A stretch of 64,000 nucleotides of DNA from the NCBI GenBank assembly GCA_017643215.1, contig JAEPNV010000002.1, forward strand, positions 248,001 to 312,000. Reading direction: 5' to 3'. Positions 55,302-64,000 of this stretch are shown in pieces. Each line of letters starts with the position of its first letter. Position 1 is the stretch's first letter. The notes beneath the pieces were generated by a model, which was not told the DNA's origin, searched no databases, and saw nothing but the letters and a program-made list of their open reading frames with translations. The position numbers and the translations under genes are program-made. The stretch is from Roseibium sp. Its GTDB lineage: Bacteria > Pseudomonadota > Alphaproteobacteria > Rhizobiales > Stappiaceae.

Positions 55302-58300
55302 ATGTTCTCAAGTTTTTTTATCTACCGGCCGAAATTCGCGCTGGTTATTTCACTCGTTATTTCCATTGCCGGAATACTGGGATATGTCGCGCTGCCGGTT
55401 GAGCAGTTTCCCAATATCACCCCACCGGTCGTGAATGTGTCCGCGACCTACACGGGTGCGAATGCGGAGGTGCTGGAAGAAACCGTTGCCGCGCCGATCG
55501 AGGCCCAGGTGAACGGCGTGGATGACATGATCTACATGTCGTCCAACAGTGCCGATAGCGGCAATTATTCGCTCAACGTGACATTTGCGGTCGGCACCGA
55601 CCCGGACATTGCGACCGTCAATGTCCAAAACCGGGTATCCCAGGCCACCAGCCAATTACCCAGCGAAGTCACAGCAAATGGTGTGACCGTTCAAAAAGCG
55701 TCGACAAACATGCTGTTGGTTGTGACGCTCTACTCGCCGAACGGGACCTATGACGAGGTCTTTTTGTCGAACTACGCGTCGATCAACCTGAAGGATGCGC
55801 TCGCGCGGGTCCAGGGCGTCGGCCGGGCCGATGTGTTGACCGACTTCGCCTACGGGATGCGCATTTGGCTCGATCCTGACCGGCTCACCAGCCTTGGTAT
55901 GACACCAACTGATTTCATTGCCGCGATCCGCGACCAGAACATCCAGGTCGCCGCCGGCCAGATCGGCGCGCCGCCGGTACCCGACGGACAGCAGTTTCAA
56001 TACACGATCAAGGCCAAGGGCCGGCTCGCGACACCAGAGGAATTCGAGGCGATTGTCCTGCGGACCGGCGCCGATGGCGCGATCGTTACCATCGGGGATG
56101 TCGCCCGGGTGGAGCTCGGAGCGCAAATCTACGCGGCGACCGGCGAGTTCAATGGGCAACCTTCGACGGTGCTTGCGATCTACCAGGCGCCCGGGGCGAA
56201 CGCGTTGGCGGTCGCGGAGGGTGTTCTTGCCCGCCTCGACCAACTCGCGCAGGCCTTCCCGGATGACGTCGCATACGCCGTACCCTTCAACACAACGGAC
56301 TTTGTCGAGCAATCGCTGAACGACGTGATCGAAACCCTGTTCATCACATTCCTGCTCGTGGTTACTGTGGTGTTCGTGTTTTTGGGCAACTGGCGCGCCA
56401 CGGTGATCCCGACGGTGGCGATCCCGGTCTCCTTGATCGGAACGTTCGCCGTCTTGATGGCGCTCGGGATGTCGCTCAACACGATCTCATTGTTCGCCCT
56501 TGTTCTGGCGATTGGCATTGTTGTCGATGATGCCATCGTCGTCGTTGAAAATGTGGAACGCATCATCGCGGACGAGGGGCTCTCCCCGCAGGAGGCCACA
56601 GCCAAGGCGATGGGCCAGATCACCGGTCCGGTGATCGCCACGACCCTTGTGCTTCTTGCCGTGTTCGTTCCGACCATCTTCATGCCCGGGATCACCGGCC
56701 GGCTTTATTCGCAGTTCGCGGTGACCATTTCGGTCGCGGTCGTGATCTCGTCGATCAACGCACTGACCCTGTCGCCGGCCTTGTGCGGCCTGATTCTGAA
56801 GGCCCGGTCCGGTCCGCCGAAAGGTCTGCTTGCGCTGTTCGACCGGATCATCGGCACCGTTCGGGACGGGTACACGGGCCTGGTCCGCCGCCTCGTCCGG
56901 GTCGCCTTTTTGGGCCTTGTCGCCGTCGCCGGCGTGATCACGCTGATTGTCGTGTTGGGCGGACGTTTGCCTCAAGGATTTCTGCCGCTAGAGGACCAGG
57001 GCTACCTGATGGTCGATGTCCAGTTGCCGGACGGCGCCGCCCTTGCCCGAACCGAGGACGTGACCGAGGAGATCGTCAACATCGCAAGCGCCACCGCCGG
57101 CGTCGAGAACACGGTCGTCGTGAACGGCTTTTCCATCCTCAACTCCGCTCTGTCGTCGAACTCGGCGATGGTCATCACCACAATGACCGGCTGGCAAGAG
57201 CGCCAGGAGCCGGACTTGCGGATCAACGCCATCCTGGCCAAATTCTGGCGTCAATTCTCGACGATCGCATCGGCCAACATCATTGCGTTCAATCCGCCGC
57301 CGATCCCAGGCCTTGGCACCACCGGCGGCGTGGAGTTGAAGGTGCAGCAAACCGGCGGCGGCACACCGCAGGACCTTGCCTCCGCGATCGGCTCGCTGGT
57401 GTACTCGGCCAACCAGAACCCCCAGGTCGGCCAGGCCTATTCCACCTTCCGGTCCAACGTTCCGCAAATCTTCATCGATCTCGATCGGCAAAAGGCGAAA
57501 ACACTTGGTGTCAATGTCGCCGACGTCTTCACCACGCTCCAGGCGTATTTGGGATCCTACTATGTAAATGATTTCAATATTTTCGGGCGTGTTTATAAAG
57601 TGATGATCCAAGCGGAGGGCGAGTTCCGGAACCGGGTGGACGACATTGGCAGGCTCTATGTCCGATCGAGTGACGGGACGATGGTTCCGCTCCGGACCTT
57701 GCTGACCACCGAAAACGTGCTCGGACCCCAGATCCTGAACCGGTACAACATGTTCCGCGCCGCGTCCGTGAATGGCGAGCCGGCCCCCGGCGCGTCGACC
57801 GGCGTTGTGATCAACGCGATGCAAGATGCGACCGTAGAGGCGCTGCCGCCCGGCTATGCCTACGAGTGGACCGGCACCGCGGCCCAGCAGCAGGGCGCGG
57901 GGCAGATTGTGCTGTTCATTCTGCTCCTCTCCATCCTCTTTGCCTATCTGTTTCTGGTCGCCCAATACGAGAGCTGGACGATGCCGGTCGCGATCCTGAT
58001 GTCGGTGACCGTTGCGCTGCTCGGTGCCTTTGTCGCGGTCATGGTCACCGGCGGTGACGTCAATCTCTACACCCAGATCGGCATGATCATGCTGGTTGGC
58101 CTCGGTGCGAAAAACGCGATACTGATCGTTGAATTCGCGATGGAACAACGGGCGTCCGGCAAATCCATCCGCGAGGCGGCGATCGAGGCGGCGCATCTCC
58201 GCTTCCGGGCCGTGATGATGACAGCGCTGTCGTTCCTGCTTGGCGTCGTGCCGTTGATGACGGCTTCAAGCGCGGGGGCGGCTAGCCAGAAGGCGATCGG

Positions 58301-58475
58301 ATTCGCCGTCTTCGGCGGCATGCTGTTTGCGACCGTGTTCGGCGTGATCCTGATCCCGGTCCTTTACGTCGTCTTGCAAAGCCTGCGCGAACAGGTCAAA
58401 CGCCTGTTGACCGGCGGCACGGCAGATGAGGCACGGTCGCCGGCACAGGACGCGGAGACGGCCGCGGGGAGCTGA
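55302..58475 (+). CDS. RND efflux pump permease, HAE-1 (AcrB) type
   Basis: 1057-residue inner-membrane proton/drug antiporter. Twelve membrane segments in two repeats with two large periplasmic domains. The proton-relay residues Asp409-Asp410 ([16 protein letters not shown]) and the Lys in [14 protein letters not shown] are present, as in AcrB. The N-terminus [20 protein letters not shown] is typical. It starts right after the adaptor stop. No outer-membrane partner or regulator gene is next to it, so it probably uses a shared TolC-like channel. Confidence 0.96.
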   Translation: MFSSFFIYRPKFALVISLVISIAGILGYVALPVEQFPNITPPVVNVSATYTGANAEVLEETVAAPIEAQVNGVDDMIYMSSNSADSGNYSLNVTFAVGTDPDIATVNVQNRVSQATSQLPSEVTANGVTVQKASTNMLLVVTLYSPNGTYDEVFLSNYASINLKDALARVQGVGRADVLTDFAYGMRIWLDPDRLTSLGMTPTDFIAAIRDQNIQVAAGQIGAPPVPDGQQFQYTIKAKGRLATPEEFEAIVLRTGADGAIVTIGDVARVELGAQIYAATGEFNGQPSTVLAIYQAPGANALAVAEGVLARLDQLAQAFPDDVAYAVPFNTTDFVEQSLNDVIETLFITFLLVVTVVFVFLGNWRATVIPTVAIPVSLIGTFAVLMALGMSLNTISLFALVLAIGIVVDDAIVVVENVERIIADEGLSPQEATAKAMGQITGPVIATTLVLLAVFVPTIFMPGITGRLYSQFAVTISVAVVISSINALTLSPALCGLILKARSGPPKGLLALFDRIIGTVRDGYTGLVRRLVRVAFLGLVAVAGVITLIVVLGGRLPQGFLPLEDQGYLMVDVQLPDGAALARTEDVTEEIVNIASATAGVENTVVVNGFSILNSALSSNSAMVITTMTGWQERQEPDLRINAILAKFWRQFSTIASANIIAFNPPPIPGLGTTGGVELKVQQTGGGTPQDLASAIGSLVYSANQNPQVGQAYSTFRSNVPQIFIDLDRQKAKTLGVNVADVFTTLQAYLGSYYVNDFNIFGRVYKVMIQAEGEFRNRVDDIGRLYVRSSDGTMVPLRTLLTTENVLGPQILNRYNMFRAASVNGEPAPGASTGVVINAMQDATVEALPPGYAYEWTGTAAQQQGAGQIVLFILLLSILFAYLFLVAQYESWTMPVAILMSVTVALLGAFVAVMVTGGDVNLYTQIGMIMLVGLGAKNAILIVEFAMEQRASGKSIREAAIEAAHLRFRAVMMTALSFLLGVVPLMTASSAGAASQKAIGFAVFGGMLFATVFGVILIPVLYVVLQSLREQVKRLLTGGTADEARSPAQDAETAAGS

Positions 58476-59078
58476 GTAGCGATCGGTGGCGCTGCCGCTG
58501 GCGTTCATAAGACGCGTTCGGATCGGCATGGCGGCCGTACCCTTGCCTTGCGCGAGAAAGGCCTTCAGACACCCGTCTGCGGCCGAATTCTCCGTTTGCC
58601 ATCTCCGACCCGTCGCCTGTGCCGGCTTTCGCGCTCCTGGGCGTGTTTTTGAGCCGTCAGGGCGCTTTCACGGGCCAGCCCTCCTCTAAACTGATCGGCT
58701 CGCCCGGCCGCTACTGGGTTGAGCCATGTCCCGGCTATCAGTTCTCACGACCCAACCCGCCTTTTTCCATGCCCGAACGGCCAATCCGGCCGGGATCGGC
58801 GGCGCTTGCGCCAATTCCAGCCGTTAAGCCGGGCGCTGCGGCGCCCGAAACGAGATTCCATTGTGAGTATGGATTGTGTGATTGGCATTCAAAAAAGCCC
58901 GAAAACCCGCGCCCCATAGACCGGGAACCGGACCGGTCTCCGGCACACCCAACTTCGGGCTTGTGTGCGCGGAAGTGGGTCCTCATTTTGAAGGGTTTTT
59001 ATGAAGCGTTAAAAAATCATTAACAGATTGATTTATTTATCGGTGCGTCCTGGTCCCCTCGCTCAAGGGACTATGGAT
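58476..59078. other. intergenic region upstream of DUF4214 gene
   Basis: About 600 bases without a gene I can support. It contains a hairpin GCACAC ... GTGTGC (58943-58968) with an inner CCC/GGG pair. Just before the gene is an AT-rich stretch (AAGCGTTAAAAAATCATTAACAG and TTTATTTATC) that probably carries the promoter. Short open frames here have no ribosome sites or recognisable motifs. Confidence 0.55.
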
Positions 59079-61646
59079 ATGACTACGTCCGCTACCGTTA
59101 CTCAATTCTACAACAACGTGCTCCAGCGTGCTCCGACGGCCTCTGAGCTGTCCGGTTGGGTTGCGTTGATCGACTCCGGCGCGCTGACCAGCGCGCAGGC
59201 GCTCGACGCGATCGTGAACTCATCTGAAGCGCAGACCTTCGTCGCGCAGGTTGTCCGGATTTATCAGGCCGCGTTTGGCCGCGTGCCGGACACGACCGGG
59301 ATTGACGGCTGGGTCGATGGTCTCGTCGCCGGCACGACCACGACCACCGAACTTGCGGCAGGTTTCGTGCTGTCGGCCGAGTGGACCGCGCGCTACGGCT
59401 CCACGGAAGTCAACATCACGACGCTGACCGGCCTTTACCAGAACGTTCTCGGCCGCACGCCCTCCGGCGCGGAAGTCGATGCCTGGATCGCGACCGGACT
59501 CGGCCTTGAGCAGGTTCTGCTTGGTTTCGCCAACTCGGCCGAATTCCAGGCCAACATTTCTGGCGCGGTCAATACGCTGCTGACGACAGCCGGCAACACG
59601 GCGACGGCCAACATTGCGACAGTCTTTGACGGAACGACGTCTTTGGGCACTGGCGATGCGGGTGTCGGGCAGACGTTTACGCTGACGACCGGAATCGACA
59701 ACGTAACTGGCACGGATAACGCGGATACGATTATCGGTTCGATTAATGCGGCCGCCGAGGCGACTCAAACCTATCAAACCGGTGATACCGTTGATGGCGG
59801 CGGTGGTACTGACGCGTTCAACATAACGATCACTGATAACACGACCAGTCCGTTGCTTACGACGTCGAACGTGGAGAATTTCTTCATTCAAGATACGGCT
59901 AACTCCACAATTAACGCACAGAATTGGTCCTCTCCTTCACAGATCTGGAACAATCAAAGCAGTGGCAACCTAACAGTCGACAATATCGGTTCTTTGGCCA
60001 CTATTGGCTTGCGGATGGCGACGGGACAAACTGACATACAGTTTACAGACAGCGTTGTATCAGGTTCTTCCGATGCGCTGTCCATTGTGACGGAAGGGAC
60101 TGGGACATCAGCCGGATCAATTGACTTGGATGTCGGCAACGCATCCGGTATCGGGAATGCCGTGATTGAAACCGTCACGATCACTTCTCAGGGATCGGCC
60201 GGAAGTTTCCTCGATGTGGCAGGTCTTGGTAGCGCAGTGACCAGTATATCAATAGCTGGTTCTCAAGGATTGCAACTCGATGCGGTTGACGTAACAGCAT
60301 TGAATACTGTTGATGCTAGCTCGAACTCTGGCGGCGTCACATTGGACCTGGATGCGGGCGCGCGGGATCTAACTGTCACCGGCAGCTCGGGCAATGATTC
60401 GATTGATGTGTCTGGCACTTATGATGCAAACGATACAATCAATGGTGGCGACGGTACCGACACACTGCTGATCGGAATTACTGAGGCAGATCCGGCCGCG
60501 GTTCAATCGAATGTTTCCAACTTCGAAATTCTGGCAATTGTCGATGATGCTTCGAACGACGAAGTTGATGCGTCCCGCTTTGGAGTGAACCAACTGCGGT
60601 TTGATACCGATAGTGCTGGTGGCGGCGGCGCGCCTGTTGTGTCTGGTTTAACGTCTGGTGCAACCATCATCCTCAATACGGGATTGTCCAACTTCGGTGG
60701 AACCACTGCAGCTGACATCAACCTGTCGGATGCGGCCGGCTCAGGCGATAGCCTTACACTCGACATCAACAACACTGCCGGTCCAGGTAACGTTGACGTT
60801 GATATCACAGGTATAGAAACGTTCACGATCGACGCATCTGGTTCCGATCAGGCCAACAGTGTTGATTTGGATGCCGCACAGGTTTCGTCCATAACGGTAT
60901 TGGCGGGCTCTGGAGCAAATGATGACGTCACGCTGACGTTCGGCTCTGGCGGCACGATTGTTTCCACAGTAGATGCCTCTGGAACGACAGGTTCTGGTGG
61001 TTTGCAAGTCACACTGGATGCAGCAACTGCGGTGACCGGCGCTACTGTCACTGGTACCGGCAACGCTGATGTAATCAACGGCACCAACCAGGCTGATAGC
61101 CTCATTTCTGGTGCCGGTAACGATGCACTATTGGGCGCTGGCGGCAATGATGCGATTGACATTTCCGGCGGTGGTTCCAATCAGATCGACTTCCTCACCA
61201 CTGCGGCGCTCAATGGTACAGACACCGTTACAGGATTCAATGTTGGAGCAGTTGCTAGCGGAGGTGACACGCTGGATACCAATGACTTCACTGGTATTAC
61301 CGTGGCAGCGATCAGCGCAAACATCACTAATTTGACTGGAAACCAAGCAATTGCTGATGACACCATTTACACTGTCAACTTCAATGCTGCGATTAATGGT
61401 AAAGACTTTGGTGGTGCTGATTTTGCAGATCTGTTTGCGGCCGCAGGTGGCGTGTTTAACACAACAGTCGTTGCTGCCACAGAGTCAGTGATCGTTGTTC
61501 AGGGTACTGACGAGACCCAAGTATACTTGGTCAATGGTAACCTTGATGCAACAAACACCGATGTTTCAGCCGCTGATGTTGGTCAGGTGGCACTGCTCGC
61601 AGGCGTGACCAATTCTGACACCTTCGTGGATGCAAACTTCGTTTAA
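59079..61646 (+). CDS. large DUF4214 / RTX-like secreted surface protein
   Basis: 855-residue protein with no Sec signal. The N-terminal part (about 1-170) has DUF4214 repeats: VTQFYNNVLQRAPTASELSGWV, VRIYQAAFGRVPDTTGIDGWVDGL and LYQNVLGRTPSGAEVDAWIATG. The rest is Gly/Asp/Asn/Thr-rich beta-repeat, with RTX-like pieces (GTDNADTIIGSI; GNADVINGTNQADSLISGAGNDALLGAGGNDAID). It contains no Cys, no His and, as far as I can see, one Lys. This fits a type I secreted S-layer or adhesin-like protein. ATG 59079 is preferred (AAGGG at 9 bases); an ATG two codons earlier is possible. No secretion genes adjoin it. Confidence 0.85.
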   Translation: MTTSATVTQFYNNVLQRAPTASELSGWVALIDSGALTSAQALDAIVNSSEAQTFVAQVVRIYQAAFGRVPDTTGIDGWVDGLVAGTTTTTELAAGFVLSAEWTARYGSTEVNITTLTGLYQNVLGRTPSGAEVDAWIATGLGLEQVLLGFANSAEFQANISGAVNTLLTTAGNTATANIATVFDGTTSLGTGDAGVGQTFTLTTGIDNVTGTDNADTIIGSINAAAEATQTYQTGDTVDGGGGTDAFNITITDNTTSPLLTTSNVENFFIQDTANSTINAQNWSSPSQIWNNQSSGNLTVDNIGSLATIGLRMATGQTDIQFTDSVVSGSSDALSIVTEGTGTSAGSIDLDVGNASGIGNAVIETVTITSQGSAGSFLDVAGLGSAVTSISIAGSQGLQLDAVDVTALNTVDASSNSGGVTLDLDAGARDLTVTGSSGNDSIDVSGTYDANDTINGGDGTDTLLIGITEADPAAVQSNVSNFEILAIVDDASNDEVDASRFGVNQLRFDTDSAGGGGAPVVSGLTSGATIILNTGLSNFGGTTAADINLSDAAGSGDSLTLDINNTAGPGNVDVDITGIETFTIDASGSDQANSVDLDAAQVSSITVLAGSGANDDVTLTFGSGGTIVSTVDASGTTGSGGLQVTLDAATAVTGATVTGTGNADVINGTNQADSLISGAGNDALLGAGGNDAIDISGGGSNQIDFLTTAALNGTDTVTGFNVGAVASGGDTLDTNDFTGITVAAISANITNLTGNQAIADDTIYTVNFNAAINGKDFGGADFADLFAAAGGVFNTTVVAATESVIVVQGTDETQVYLVNGNLDATNTDVSAADVGQVALLAGVTNSDTFVDANFV

Positions 61647-61679
61647 TCGCAGATCGGACGAAGCAAACGGTAGTGATAG

Positions 61680-61707
61680 GGGGCGACCGCTAGGTCGCCC
61701 CTTTTTT
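61680..61707 (+). terminator. strong Rho-independent terminator
   Basis: GGGGCGACC pairs perfectly with GGTCGCCCC around GCTA, followed by six T. It ends the DUF4214 gene 33 bases after its stop. Confidence 0.95.
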
Positions 61708-63270
61708 ATGCTTCTATTGAATTAAATCAATTTGCCTTCTGACTTGCCAATGATGTCATGATCCGCGGGGCACTGCGTAAATTCTCCAATGATGTCGGCG
61801 CTCGCGCTTCTTAACGGTCTTTCGGAAGACCACCGCGCCTTTGCCTTTAGAGGCCTCGCCTGGCGGGTCAAGATCGGGGTTTTGAGGGTCGCGGCGTTCA
61901 AGGACCGGGGCGCATGACGATGGACCCGCGTCGGAAAGAGGTGATCCGATCCGCCGACAGCCAAAATTAGGTGTATATACGTAGTTTTTGCGTATATTTT
62001 TAATAATAGCCAACACACCATAATTATTCCGCAGCGTTAGATTCCCTTATTAGTTGCTTGTTTTTGAAACTAGGAGAATTTATAATTTATTCATCCTAAT
62101 AAAAAGACGTCCTGAGTACAGAAGAATGGCTTGGTATCCGCCATTTAAAGATCGCGTAACGGATCAAAAACACCCCCTGCGCCCGGCGAATACTTTCGCG
62201 AAGCGCAATTACGCCCATCGTAAGAGTCGCAGGGTTTGGGCGAGCGATCGCCGGCCGACCACCGGCAAAGGTCCGGGCGCGGGGGCATGCGCCACACTCC
62301 GTGTGCCGATCCGCCCGCTGGGCTATGAGGATTGCCGGCAAACGATATCCGCCCAAAATGTCTGCGCTCTTCGGCGCCGATCCGGCGACGGGCCGGTCCG
62401 GCGAACCATGAAGGCCCCCATGACCGGCCGGTCCGGTCCAGGTTCGGACGCGGTTTCACGATCAGCTCTAGACACGTCTCCGGGGAGGGGGCCGATGTAA
62501 CCGCCTTTTCCGCGTCCCATCCGGCAACATGGTGACCGCGCCCCGCACGCGTTGCGGGCGCGACTGGTCGCCGTGCGCCTGGGCTTTGCGACTTTAGACA
62601 GAATATGCAGATCACACACGCTTAACGCGTTCCGGCCTGCGTAAACACCGGATGCTGCCCTTTGGCGGGCGCCGGTTTATCGACAAAGACGAGCCAAATG
62701 CTTGAAACAACGGCCGAATTGACACTGCAATTCTTACCACCTGTGATCAGGGGTGTCAATCCGCGCGATGACCGCCTCCTGATTGCCGGGCGGGCTCTAA
62801 ATCCGGCCGCGTGGTCCAAGGGGTGCAGGCTGCTCATGCGCGGATCCTGCCGGCCTTTGACAAGCAACGGCGGTGTTGACCGGAACCCTGTGCCGGCTTT
62901 TGCGATCCCTCATAATTCGGGGGGAGGCACGGTTTTCAGCGGTTTTGGAAAAAATCGATTTTCGGTTTTTCCGCGGAACGTTCCAAAATTCCGTAAACAC
63001 TTCACGACGCAACGTCCGATTGCATTATTGCGTGCACCAAAAAATGCGGGTTCGAGGCGCTTGAGACCGGCGGATCGATGGGGCGGGCGTATTTTTACCT
63101 ACAATCCGATTTCAATTTTGCTAATCAAGGCCTTCGCAGAGCGCAACCCGGTCGGGAAAAACGCCCGATCTGGTTGCCGGTTGAACAGGTGCGAGGTGCA
63201 GTGGTGACACCGGCGCGCATCGAGGTGGTGCGCGTTCAACAACAAAAGGCTCCAGGTTACGGAGGGGATC
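61708..63270. other. 1.56-kb region without convincing genes
   Basis: Base composition varies: AT-rich around 61960-62110 and GC-rich after it. Open frames of up to about 180 codons occur on both strands, but they lack ribosome sites, show no known motif and have irregular residue use. A perfect hairpin GGTCTT-TCGG-AAGACC lies at 61816-61831, and GGAAAAA/TTTTTCC at 62947-62972. No tRNA gene, transposase or direct repeat was found by eye. It may be decayed mobile DNA or an insertion junction beside the integrase. Confidence 0.55.
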
Positions 63271-64000
63271 ATGCCAAAACTGTGCTTTACCAAACGGGCG
63301 GTTCAGGCCGCCAGGTGCGAAGACGGGAAAAAACGCACCGTTTATGCCGACACGACGGTGGCCGGGCTGACGCTGGAGGTGCGCGAGACCGGCGGCAAGA
63401 CCTATTACGTGCGCTACACCGACCAGTATGGCGCGCAGCGCAACTACAAAATCGGCGATGCGACGTCGGTGGCCCTCAATGTGGCGCGCGACCTGACCGT
63501 CGACATCCGCTCGAAAGTCGCCGCCGGCGAGGATCCGTTCGCCGAAAAGGATGAAAAGCGCGCGACGCCGACGCTCGATGCGTTCTTCGAGGGTCAATAC
63601 ATTCCCTTTGCCCAGTCCAACAAGAAATCGTGGAAGAACGACGTCTACCGCTACAAGCATCACATCCAGCCGCCGCTCGGCAGCCGGCGCCTTGACACGA
63701 TCACCACGGCCGACATCGTCACGATCCACAACGGCCTGAAACGGAACGGGTATGCGGAAGGCACGGCCAATCAGGTGCTGTTCCTGATCCGCCATCTGTT
63801 CAATCTGGTGATCAAGTGGAAGATCGCCGGCATCACCCAAAACCCGGCGACCGAGGTCGGTCTTTTGCGCGAGAACCACAAGCGCGAGCGGTTCTTGAGC
63901 AAAGAAGAAGTCGCGCGCTTGAATGATGCGCTCAAGGTTTCGTCCAATCCGTTTCTGTATTACATCGTCAGTTTTCTGCTTCTGACCGGGGCCCGCAAGC
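63271..64000 (+). CDS. tyrosine recombinase / integrase (partial)
   Basis: Site-specific integrase cut by the window edge (243 residues seen). The N-terminal arm-binding domain (KLCFTKRAVQAARCEDGKK; VYADTTVAGLTLEVRETGGKTYYVRYTD) is of the phage/P4-like type. A core-binding helical domain follows (SWKNDVYRYKHHIQPPLGSRRLDTITTADIV). The catalytic domain starts at about 205; the box I arginine is in LLLTGARK at residue 242. The His-x-x-Arg and Tyr motifs lie beyond the edge. GGAGGGG precedes the ATG. It suggests an integrated element extending to the right. Confidence 0.92.
   Translation, partial: MPKLCFTKRAVQAARCEDGKKRTVYADTTVAGLTLEVRETGGKTYYVRYTDQYGAQRNYKIGDATSVALNVARDLTVDIRSKVAAGEDPFAEKDEKRATPTLDAFFEGQYIPFAQSNKKSWKNDVYRYKHHIQPPLGSRRLDTITTADIVTIHNGLKRNGYAEGTANQVLFLIRHLFNLVIKWKIAGITQNPATEVGLLRENHKRERFLSKEEVARLNDALKVSSNPFLYYIVSFLLLTGARK

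Noticed and set aside
56988..58196. 402-codon frame antisense to the RND pump
   Set aside because: The pump sequence is full-length and canonical; the antisense product is repetitive His/Arg/Asp-rich, typical of a shadow frame.
58619..59023. 134-codon frame before the DUF4214 gene
   Set aside because: Overlaps hairpins and the AT-rich promoter region; Pro/Arg-rich with no motif.
62054..63207. Open frames of 148-181 codons in the gene-poor region (62054-62500, 62662-63207)
   Set aside because: No ribosome sites, no recognisable motif, residue use typical of random GC-rich frames.
61708..63270. tRNA gene or att site next to the integrase
   Set aside because: No cloverleaf-like sequence or convincing direct repeat could be found by eye; it may lie outside the window.

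Overview
The window is 64 kb of GC-rich DNA from an alphaproteobacterium, most likely of the order Hyphomicrobiales (Rhizobiales). The best evidence is the housekeeping block ppiD-like / trpD / trpC / moaC / moeA lying divergent to tpiA / secG / pyrG. trpE and trpG are absent from this operon, an arrangement I associate with that order. A GTCATCCTCGG-type palindromic repeat, widespread in alphaproteobacteria, points the same way. The taxon assignment is inference.

Layout. (1) 1-1861: a leftward binding protein plus partial permease of a taurine/urea-type ABC importer. (2) 2367-18546: a secreted metallo-hydrolase, then a cluster built around a MalK-type ABC importer, four NTF2/SnoaL-like genes (three with two domains), a histidinol-dehydrogenase-family enzyme, a GST-like protein, an SDR, a LacI-family regulator, a bicupin, a MetE-like zinc transferase and an alpha/beta hydrolase. 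Most junctions overlap or are very short. Two copies of a TTGCATACGTATGCAA-type palindrome sit at its two transcription entry points. I do not recognise the substrate; this is the best candidate for an undescribed system. (3) 18648-39064: a PQQ alcohol oxidation locus. It holds a lanthanide-type PQQ dehydrogenase (Asp319/Asp321), two cytochromes c, a MoxJ/XoxJ-like protein, a fused SoxYZ-like carrier and partner metallohydrolase, the CXXCW protein, PedABC-like and SsuABC-like transporters, a NosR-like flavinylated membrane protein with its ApbE flavin transferase, and a FIST / hybrid kinase / LuxR-type response regulator set. (4) 39268-44063: coxG-, coxS-, coxL- and coxM-like genes for a form II molybdenum hydroxylase. 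(5) 44318-53894: moeA, moaC, trpC, trpD, a PpiD-like chaperone, tpiA, secG, pyrG and a VOC protein. (6) 54138-58475: an RND efflux pair. (7) 59079-61646: a large DUF4214 surface-type protein with no cysteine or histidine, followed by a strong terminator. (8) About 1.6 kb with no convincing gene, then a tyrosine integrase that runs off the right edge and may mark a mobile element.

How the parts fit. Region 3 would oxidise an alcohol in the periplasm and pass electrons to cytochrome c, with accessory proteins for maturation, metal or cofactor supply and signalling. Region 4 needs molybdopterin cofactor, and moaC/moeA adjoin it. Region 2 looks like a self-contained, substrate-induced uptake and catabolism module. 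Identical or similar promoter elements tie together separate transcripts inside regions 2 and 3.
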